From: Staphylococcus sp. M0911
GTDB lineage: Bacteria > Bacillota > Bacilli > Staphylococcales > Staphylococcaceae
Assembly (NCBI RefSeq): GCF_003491325.1
Contig: NZ_CP022881.1
Span: 2,108,001-2,172,000, forward strand
DNA: 64,000 nucleotides
Direction: 5' to 3'
Notes under the pieces: generated by a model
Database searches by the model: none
What the model was told of the DNA's origin: nothing
The model's input: the letters and a program-made list of their open reading frames with translations, nothing else
Program-made: the position numbers and the translations under genes
Shown here: one piece after another, positions 58,601 to 64,000 of the stretch
Numbering within the stretch: position 1 is the stretch's first letter
Layout: every line of letters begins with the position of its first letter

Positions 58601-59165
58601 AATCAGTTTGGTTTGATTCTGGAGTTTGATCTGTAGTTGTTGGAGTTTCTTTTGTTGTGTCAGCTTTTGGTGTTTCTGTTGTTGCTGGCTCTTCTTTTGT
58701 TGTGTCAGCTTTTGGTGTTTCTGTTGTTGCTGGCTCTTCTTTTGTTGTGTCAGCTTTTGGTGTTTCTGTTGTTGCTGGCTCTTCTTTTGTTGTGTCAGCT
58801 TTTGGTGCTTCTTCCGTTGTTGCTGGCTTTTCTTTTGTTGTGTCAGCTTTTGGTGCTTCTGTTGTTGCTTCTTCTGAAATGCTAGCTTCATTTGTTACAT
58901 CAACTTGTTCAGGAATGTCATTATTGTTAGTTGCTTGTTCACTAGTTTGAACATCACCTTTTTGTTTAACACTGTCTTGTGATGATGTATCTTCGTTAGA
59001 TTGTGTAGATTCTTCAGTACTTGTTTTCTCAGCAGCTTGCGCTTCGTTATTACTAATACCGAATACTAATGTAGCTCCGACTAAAATTGACACCGTCCCT
59101 ACTGTAAATCGTCTGATTGAGTACTTGTTCATTTTGTTTGGTAAAAAATCCATTCTTTTCTTCAT
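55608..59165 (-). CDS. sdrC: SdrC-type LPXTG surface adhesin with serine-aspartate repeats
   Basis: 1185 residues from the ATG at 59165 (TAGGAGG upstream). Order: YSIRK-G/S signal peptide (residues 1-45, '[16 protein letters not shown]'); a variable N1 region with five 15-residue repeats (about 103-178); N2-N3 Ig-like domains (about 300-630) with the latch motif 'TYTFTNYVD' (414-422); two B repeats ('YSLGDYVW', about 631-741 and 742-848); a Ser-Asp repeat of about 287 residues (850-1137); 'LPETG' at 1146-1150, a membrane span and 'RRRKK'. N2-N3 is close to S. aureus SdrC and the two B repeats fit SdrC, while N1 is unlike it. Anchored by sortase A. Only one sdr gene is present here. Confidence 0.96.
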   Translation of the reverse strand: MKKRMDFLPNKMNKYSIRRFTVGTVSILVGATLVFGISNNEAQAAEKTSTEESTQSNEDTSSQDSVKQKGDVQTSEQATNNNDIPEQVDVTNEASISEEATTEAPKADTTKEKPATTEEAPKADTTKEEPATTETPKADTTKEEPATTETPKADTTKEEPATTETPKADTTKETPTTTDQTPESNQTDSQETTTEQSTQPTTQTQNSPEANTTQEFDTVVNNVQNASTTEDKQEALTNYIADTNNTSKEDAKAQVENLDLDYKNLDETTLLSALAQDYSNKKDSTTTYATPRSTTSTPKPVNRLGIKKLAAVRQGTNVNDKVHFSNIDIAIDKGHTNPQTGQKEFWATSSDVLKLKADYTIDDDVHEGDQMTFQYGDYFRPGSVSLPSTQQNLYDANGGLVAKGIYDSNTNSTTYTFTNYVDQYNNIKGSFEQITFAKRENATTDKTAYPMQVTLGNQSYSKDVIVDYGNKENAPIITSTNYIENGTLARHMTAYINQPKSTFTKEIFTTNLTGFKFDPTKNNFKIYEVTDQNQFVDSFTPDTSNLKDVTSNFKINYSNNNQTATVDLLNGARSSNKQYIIEQVAYPLDTANDTNGKIDYRLDTNEKIYTWSNSYSTAAGSSTANGDLKKYSLGDYVWEDTNKDGKQDADEKGIQGVYVILKDANGKELDRTTTDSTGKYQFNDLTNGTYTVEFSTPEGYTPTTANAGTDDSVDSDGLTTTGVIKDADNWTLDSGFYKTPKYSLGDYVWLDTNKDGKQDDTEKGIPGVTVTLKDKDGNVLQTTTTDENGKYRFDNLDNGDYVVHFDKPANLTQTKVDSSDDDKDADGEDVHVTIKDHDDFTIDNGYFEEDSDSDSDSDSDSDSDSDSDSDSDSDSDSDSDSDSDSDSDSDSDSDSDSDSDSDSDSDSDSDSDSDSDSDSDSDSDSDSDSDSDSDSDSDSDSDSDSDSDSDSDSDSDSDSDSDSDSDSDSDSDSDSDSDSDSDSDSDSDSDSDSDSDSDSDSDSDSDSDSDSDSDSDSDSDSDSDSDSDSDSDSDSDSDSDSDSDSDSDSDSDSDSDSDSDSDSDSDSDSDSDSDSDSDSDSDSDSDSDSDSDSDSDSDSDSDSDSDSDSDSDSDSDSDSDSDSDSDSDSDSDSDSDADKEHGDDALPETGDDSNQNNATLFGSLFAALGSLFLFGRRRKKDADNK
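55755..56618 (-). repeat. Ser-Asp dipeptide repeat tract
   Basis: About 860 bases coding for continuous SD dipeptides through 18-base units of the form GAYTCNGAYAGC. Synonymous codons vary along the tract, yet one 131-base block (56014-56144) is repeated exactly at 56188-56318. Confidence 0.95.
58632..58859 (-). repeat. 45-bp tandem repeats in the N1 region of the Sdr adhesin
   Basis: Five copies of a unit coding for [15 protein letters not shown] or close variants (three central copies nearly identical in DNA). They form a Pro/Thr/Lys/Glu-rich spacer between signal peptide and ligand-binding domains. Confidence 0.93.
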
Positions 59166-59236
59166 ATATTTCCTCCTAGAGAAATTTTTCATAATTATAT
59201 GTAACAACCATATATATTCTTTTGATTGCTAACACA

Positions 59237-59265
59237 AATATAATACAAGCAATATTATTTTACAA
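59237..59265 (-). promoter_or_regulatory. Predicted promoter of the Sdr adhesin gene
   Basis: On the minus strand TTGTAA (59260-59265) and TATATT (59237-59242) are 17 bases apart, about 72 bases before the ATG. Confidence 0.45.
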
Positions 59266-59653
59266 CACATAATATTTTAATAATAAAGTGCATACACTTA
59301 GTATTCTAAATATAATAAAACAAATAATGAATTAAAAATAGAAATTACATTTGTTAAAACATTCAGTTTGAAAATTTTTCAAATAAATAATCCTTTTGAA
59401 AGCTATATGTCATATAGTTACGCTATAAAATAATGATTAATCGATTCGCACTATATTTTTAATGACAAATATAACAATCAAAAGGATTATTGTTTTATAT
59501 ATTCTAAACTTATTATCAAAACATGCTTGTTTATCAAACTTCATTTAATTATTATGTATAATTTGTTAGATAATGACTTAAATCATTAAATGACCTTCAA
59601 TGATTTAAGAATATCATTATATAATCTTTTTAAATAAATCACAACAATAATAT

Positions 59654-59686
59654 CATTTGAGAATTAAATACTTTAATTCTCAAATG
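59654..59686. other. Perfect 15-bp inverted repeat in the gap upstream of the Sdr adhesin
   Basis: CATTTGAGAATTAAA (59654-59668) and TTTAATTCTCAAATG (59672-59686) surround a 3-base spacer. No U run follows, so it is not a simple terminator; an operator or recombination remnant are options. A second inverted pair, ACTCAAACAAG (about 59727) with CTTGTTTGAGT (about 59804), lies nearer the FMN reductase gene and may be its terminator. The rest of 59208-59847 shows no gene. Confidence 0.6.
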
Positions 59687-59847
59687 AATATAAATAAAAC
59701 ATATATTTACTTATCAGCAACAAAAAACTCAAACAAGTTTTATATAATGTAGATATTTAGAAATTAGTATATTTTCTAACTACTCTTTAATATCTATTCA
59801 ATACTTGTTTGAGTTGATTTTAATCATTTTCTATTTTAGTTGTGCTT

Positions 59848-60414
59848 TTATTTTAAATGGTCATATGGACTATTATTTACGAAAGATACAATTTGATCTA
59901 CAAATAATCTAGCACGTAACTGGAATTCATCATCTTCTAAATATAATGTGCCATCATCTAATTTAGCGTAATCACTATCATGCGTAGCAATTTGCGTAGG
60001 TACAGCAATGCCTAATAAACTTCTCACGATAATTCTTAAATGTGATAGTGGTTCAGAACTTAAAATACCACCACTATTTCCAATCAATCCAACAGGTTTC
60101 ATTTTAAAGTAATCCATATTCAAGTGGTCTAATGCGTTTTTTAAAATACCTGAAAATGAACCGTGGTAATTAGGTGTCCCTAATATGAAGAAATCCGCTT
60201 CCATAGCCTTACTTTGTAATAAATCAACATTATTTTTAATCTCTTCAGTCGCTTGTGTTGTCCCTGCAAAATCAAGTTGATGTATAGGATTTTTCGCTAA
60301 TTCAAAAATTTCCAACTCTACACCATGTTCTTCGAATTGACCTTGTAAATATTGGGACAATGCGTGTGTATGAGATCCTAATTGTGCACTACCGATAATT
60401 GCTAGTCCTTTCAT
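59848..60414 (-). CDS. NADPH-dependent FMN reductase family protein
   Basis: 188 residues, flavodoxin-like fold. The FMN phosphate loop '[14 protein letters not shown]' is at residues 8-21 and the flavin loop '[19 protein letters not shown]' at about 79-97; '[14 protein letters not shown]' is the third contact. It reduces free FMN or azo/quinone compounds with NADPH. It is 26 bases after the Cof-type phosphatase gene, so probably in one operon. AAAGGAGA precedes the ATG. Confidence 0.9.
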   Translation of the reverse strand: MKGLAIIGSAQLGSHTHALSQYLQGQFEEHGVELEIFELAKNPIHQLDFAGTTQATEEIKNNVDLLQSKAMEADFFILGTPNYHGSFSGILKNALDHLNMDYFKMKPVGLIGNSGGILSSEPLSHLRIIVRSLLGIAVPTQIATHDSDYAKLDDGTLYLEDDEFQLRARLFVDQIVSFVNNSPYDHLK

Positions 60415-60440
60415 TATCTATATCTCCTTTGTCGATTGTA

Positions 60441-61307
60441 TTATTTTTTCTGATCAATCAATTTCATTATAGCTTTACCAACACCACTATTTTCATTAGT
60501 GTCAGTAGTGTATGTTGCAATTGCCTTCACTTCCGGTGCGGCATTTTCCATTGCAACAGGATAGCCAACACGTTCTAACATAGACATATCATTCAAGTTG
60601 TCACCAAGCGCCATTACATTTTCCATTTTCACACCTAAACGTTCTGCGATTGTTTCCAACGCAATACCTTTTTGGGCATCTGAATGTGTAATTTCTAAAT
60701 TTCCTCTTGAAGAAGAAGATATAGCTAGGTTAGGTGACGTTGCAAGTTCTTGTCCAACACGATCCATTTTTCCTAAATCAGGATTGAAGGCTAACACTTT
60801 CATTATTAATTCACCAGGGATGTCCTCTATCGCATCGTAGCTATCAACAACTTTTAAAGTTCCATTCTTAATACGTTTTTGAATACCATTTTTAATTTTT
60901 TCGACATCTGCTTTTTGACCTGCTCTCTCAGCGATATCAATATAAATATCCAAATCACGTTGTGGATCTTCAGTATAAATACCTCTATTGGTATAGATTT
61001 GGTAATAAATACCTTCCTCTTTTAATTTTGAAGTAACTTTATGCACTAATTCATGATTCAAATGAGAGGTACTCATTATATTGAATGTTTCATCTCGAAC
61101 CTCTGCCCCATTCAAGCAAATATAAGGTACTTTCAAATCTGTCTCAGCAACTGGCGTGTTAGCTTCATAAAATGCTCTACCTGTCGCTATGACTACAGTA
61201 ATACCTTGTTCTTGGGCATATCGAATTGCTTGCTGATTTTCTTCTGAAATTTCGTGTGCTGCGTTTAATAACGTACCATCCATGTCTGTTGCTATTAACT
61301 TAATCAT
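60441..61307 (-). CDS. Cof-type HAD-IIB phosphatase
   Basis: 288 residues, HAD subfamily IIB with a C2 cap. 'ATDMDGTLLN' (motif I, Asp8 and Asp10), 'VIATGRAFYEA' (motif II), Lys near 'SDAQKGIALETIAERLG' (motif III) and 'MALGDNLNDMSMLERVG' (motif IV) are all intact. It is a sugar- or nucleotide-phosphate phosphatase. It is transcribed towards the FMN reductase gene. Confidence 0.93.
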   Translation of the reverse strand: MIKLIATDMDGTLLNAAHEISEENQQAIRYAQEQGITVVIATGRAFYEANTPVAETDLKVPYICLNGAEVRDETFNIMSTSHLNHELVHKVTSKLKEEGIYYQIYTNRGIYTEDPQRDLDIYIDIAERAGQKADVEKIKNGIQKRIKNGTLKVVDSYDAIEDIPGELIMKVLAFNPDLGKMDRVGQELATSPNLAISSSSRGNLEITHSDAQKGIALETIAERLGVKMENVMALGDNLNDMSMLERVGYPVAMENAAPEVKAIATYTTDTNENSGVGKAIMKLIDQKK

Positions 61308-61384
61308 TCGTTAACCTCGTTTCATACTATATAGTATTCATTATATTAAAGATTCGTGGATTGACAATCACTTGCCTTACTACA

Positions 61385-61906
<522 letters not shown>

Positions 61907-61957
61907 TCACTTGTGTTACAATACTCACTGTCTATCTTAACATTTGGAGAAGTGAAT

Positions 61958-62566
61958 ATGAATAAACCATTTATCGCAATTGAAGGTCCAATCGGTGTTG
62001 GAAAATCTTCTCTTGCCCACAAATTAAGTCAATCCTTAGATTTTTATGAAGAAAAAGAAATTGTCGATGAAAATCCATTTTTATCTGACTTTTATGATGA
62101 CATTTCAAAATGGAGTTTCCAAACAGAAATGTTCTTTTTATGTAATAGATACAAACAGTTTAAAGATATCGAGTCACTTCATAAAGGTATAGTAAGTGAT
62201 TATCACATTTATAAAAATAAAATCTTTGCTAAAAATACATTAGACAATCATGAATTCAATAAATTCTCACGTATATATGACATTTTAACTGAGGATTTAA
62301 CAATGCCAAATACAATTATCTTTTTAGATGCAGAATTAGATGTATTAAAACATAGAATTGCTAAAAGAAATCGTAGTTTCGAACATCAAATCGAAGATGA
62401 TTATTTACTGGCTTTGAAACATGATTATCATACATTTTATAGTTCTTTAAAAGATAGTAACGTTCAAGTATTGCACATCAATACGTCAAATATGGATTTT
62501 GTCAATAATAACAAAGATTATCAAGAGATACTTACTCAGGTAAAATCAATGATTGGAGATAAATAA
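61958..62566 (+). CDS. dgk: Deoxypurine kinase (deoxyguanosine/deoxyadenosine kinase)
   Basis: 202 residues from the ATG at 61958 (GGAGAAGTGAAT upstream; the frame opens at 61853 within tadA). Deoxynucleoside-kinase fold with P-loop 'GPIGVGKSS' (residues 9-17), 'KWSFQTEMFFL' and the lid 'KRNRSFE'. Salvages purine deoxynucleosides. It ends one base before the next kinase gene, so the pair forms an operon as in Bacillus dgk-dck. Which kinase prefers which base is inferred from that order. Confidence 0.88.
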   Translation: MNKPFIAIEGPIGVGKSSLAHKLSQSLDFYEEKEIVDENPFLSDFYDDISKWSFQTEMFFLCNRYKQFKDIESLHKGIVSDYHIYKNKIFAKNTLDNHEFNKFSRIYDILTEDLTMPNTIIFLDAELDVLKHRIAKRNRSFEHQIEDDYLLALKHDYHTFYSSLKDSNVQVLHINTSNMDFVNNNKDYQEILTQVKSMIGDK

Positions 62567-62567
62567 A

Positions 62568-63230
62568 ATGAATTCATTTAACATACCACAAGATGCCATT
62601 ATCACAATTGCAGGTACAGTAGGTGTCGGTAAGTCTACCCTTACTCAAGCTTTAGCAGATAAGTTAAATTTTAAAACCTCATTTGAAAATGTAGATCATA
62701 ATCCATATTTGGATAAATTCTATCAAGATTTTGAGCGTTGGAGCTTTCATTTACAAATCTACTTTTTAGCAGAACGTTTTAAAGAACAGAAGCGTATGTT
62801 TGAGTATGGTGGTGGATTTGTACAAGACCGTTCTATATATGAAGACGTAGATATCTTTGCCAAAATGCATGAAGAAGAAGGAACTATGAGTCAAGACGAT
62901 TTCAATACTTATTCAGAACTATTCAATGCCATGGTCATGACACCTTATTTTCCAAAGCCAGATGTACTTATTTATTTGGAATGTGATTATGACGAAGTCA
63001 TTGAACGCATCAAGCAGCGTGGTCGTGACATTGAAATTGATACCAATCCTGAATATTGGCAAAAATTATTCGAACGTTACGATCATTGGATTAATAACTT
63101 TAATGCTTGTCCAGTTGTTCGCGTGAATATAAATGAATATGATATTCATAACGACCCTGACACACTTAATCCTATTATCGATAAAATTGCACATGTTATC
63201 GATACGTATCGTCAAGTTGACCCAAGATAA
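62568..63230 (+). CDS. dck: Deoxynucleoside kinase (deoxyadenosine/deoxycytidine type)
   Basis: 220 residues from the ATG at 62568; GGAGAT lies in the end of the first kinase gene. Same fold as its neighbour: P-loop 'GTVGVGKST' (14-22), 'ERWSFHLQIYFL', 'QDRSIYEDVDIF' (ERS/DRS motif) and lid 'KQRGRDIE'. It phosphorylates deoxyadenosine/deoxycytidine. A terminator follows. Confidence 0.9.
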   Translation: MNSFNIPQDAIITIAGTVGVGKSTLTQALADKLNFKTSFENVDHNPYLDKFYQDFERWSFHLQIYFLAERFKEQKRMFEYGGGFVQDRSIYEDVDIFAKMHEEEGTMSQDDFNTYSELFNAMVMTPYFPKPDVLIYLECDYDEVIERIKQRGRDIEIDTNPEYWQKLFERYDHWINNFNACPVVRVNINEYDIHNDPDTLNPIIDKIAHVIDTYRQVDPR

Positions 63231-63247
63231 TCAATAACCAAATATTT

Positions 63248-63306
63248 AAGCTCCCAACTTTATTTACCCACATATTTAGTGGACACAAAGTCGGGAGCTT
63301 TTTTAT
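63248..63306 (+). terminator. Terminator of the deoxynucleoside kinase operon
   Basis: AAGCTCCCAACTTT (63248-63261) pairs with AAAGTCGGGAGCTT (63287-63300) with one mismatch, followed by TTTTTT. Confidence 0.88.
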
Positions 63307-63323
63307 TTTAAAAATCACGATTA

Positions 63324-64000
63324 TTATTGTTTATCAAGCACTTGTTTAACTTCACTCGCACTTTCAACGATGACATCCGCTTCGTGAAGTTCTTCTCTTT
63401 TAGCAATACCTGTTAAGACACCAATACTCAATCCTAATTGTGCATTAATTGCAGTCTTCATGTCATTTGCTGTATCCCCTACAATCACTACATGTTCTGG
63501 TTTAACATCATAGACTTCGAATAATGGGTCTAATACTTTGGGACTCGGTTTTTCTTCAGCATGTGTTTCAGTTGAAATAACTAAATCGAATAAATGTTTT
63601 GATTGTGTTGCTTCTAAAAATTGGGTAACCCCTTTTTTAGTATCACTTGTTACAATGCCTATTTTATAGCCATCTTGACGTAAAGCTACAATCGTATCGT
63701 ATACACCATCTACCCAATGATTTTCAGGCTCTCTTGAGTCCACTAACTCTTGACTCGTATTTCTTGTCCATTCAGATGTGTCTTGGCCGGTAACATCATC
63801 GAAGGATTTGATCATTTCACCTAGAGATCCTGAACCCATCACAGAATCTGGAACAATTTTATCATCTATGATTCCTAATTGTCTGTGCGCTACTTCTTTA
63901 TCATGAACAGGAAATGTATCTAACAATTTATCAACCAGACGTATACCAATTTTTTCCCAACTCTTATCAAACTCTATTAACGTGCCATCTTTATCAAACA
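63324..64000 (-). CDS. HAD phosphatase, phosphoglycolate-phosphatase-like (partial, N-terminus off window)
   Basis: About 225 codons; the frame is open through the right edge, so the start is missing. Motif I is visible near the edge as 'FDKDGTLIEFDKSW', then 'IGIVTSDTKK' (motif II), 'EEKPSPKVLDPLF' (motif III) and 'VVIVGDTANDMKTA' (motif IV). The apparent start at 63926 lies inside the gene and should not be used. It is a phosphatase of the Gph/PgmB group facing the kinase operon. Confidence 0.88.
   Translation of the reverse strand, partial: FDKDGTLIEFDKSWEKIGIRLVDKLLDTFPVHDKEVAHRQLGIIDDKIVPDSVMGSGSLGEMIKSFDDVTGQDTSEWTRNTSQELVDSREPENHWVDGVYDTIVALRQDGYKIGIVTSDTKKGVTQFLEATQSKHLFDLVISTETHAEEKPSPKVLDPLFEVYDVKPEHVVIVGDTANDMKTAINAQLGLSIGVLTGIAKREELHEADVIVESASEVKQVLDKQ

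Noticed and set aside
58508-58950. Open frames opposite the 45-bp repeats (Cys/Phe/Leu-rich, 80-127 codons)
   Set aside because: Low-complexity shadows of the N1 repeats of sdrC with no ribosome binding site.

Overview
This window is chromosomal DNA from a Staphylococcus: low GC, AT-rich intergenic hairpin terminators, strong AAGGAGG-type ribosome binding sites, and a recognisable run of staphylococcal markers (mnh2 antiporter, sarA, argS, the mevalonate kinases, hemQ, vraX, staphopain/staphostatin, proP, hxlAB, nagB, an sdrC-type surface protein, tadA). From memory, gene order follows the S. aureus chromosome between the deoxynucleoside kinases and mnh2, shown here in reverse. Many proteins (SarA, MvaK1, SdrC, VraX, staphostatin) are clearly diverged from remembered S. 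aureus sequences, so I infer a non-aureus species related to the S. aureus group. I cannot name it.

Layout. 1-5670: seven-gene Mnh2 cation/proton antiporter operon on the minus strand (mnhG2 is cut by the window start), preceded by a tyrosine-recombinase-like gene that lacks the nucleophile. 6388-10047: a DUF1659/DUF2922 pair, a DMT-type transporter, a membrane-anchored adaptor-like protein and sarA. 10280-16657: two alpha/beta hydrolases with unusual nucleophile positions, membrane and secreted proteins of unknown function, a HAD protein, and an iron-siderophore-type permease and lipoprotein without an ATPase. 16852-27671: MATE exporter, DUF805, DNA glycosylase, argS-ywiB, YwhD, HD phosphohydrolase, acetyltransferase, flavodoxin-fold reductase, aldo/keto reductase and DUF1450. 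28117-31114: mvaK1-mvaD-mvaK2. 31565-34316: lipL-pta diverging from hemQ. 34370-36048: a probable RsaA small RNA and a split threonine/serine exporter. 36114-39136: APC permease, DUF423 protein, YwdI and ung. 39284-43521: choloylglycine-hydrolase-family enzyme, pyridoxine/HMP kinase, vraX and a staphopain-staphostatin pair. 43672-52123: proP, a HAD phosphatase, hxlA-hxlB, nagB, yojF-bshB2-folE2 and an MFS transporter. 52314-59165: the Sdr locus (a glycosyltransferase gene broken by one stop codon, a predicted helical-barrel protein and sdrC). 59848-64000: FMN reductase, two HAD proteins (the second cut by the window end), tadA and the two deoxynucleoside kinases.

Most of the window is staphylococcal core genome. 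The points most worth checking are small departures from it: the amber codon in the Sdr glycosyltransferase, an ATA codon where vraX should start, a likely 4-bp contraction that truncates the DUF423 protein, a catalytically altered recombinase and pseudo-hydrolase, a staphopain/staphostatin module in an unexpected place, and several structured intergenic elements, one of which is a strong RsaA candidate. I did not find a clearly new multi-gene system. No tRNA, rRNA, CRISPR array, insertion sequence or prophage was seen.
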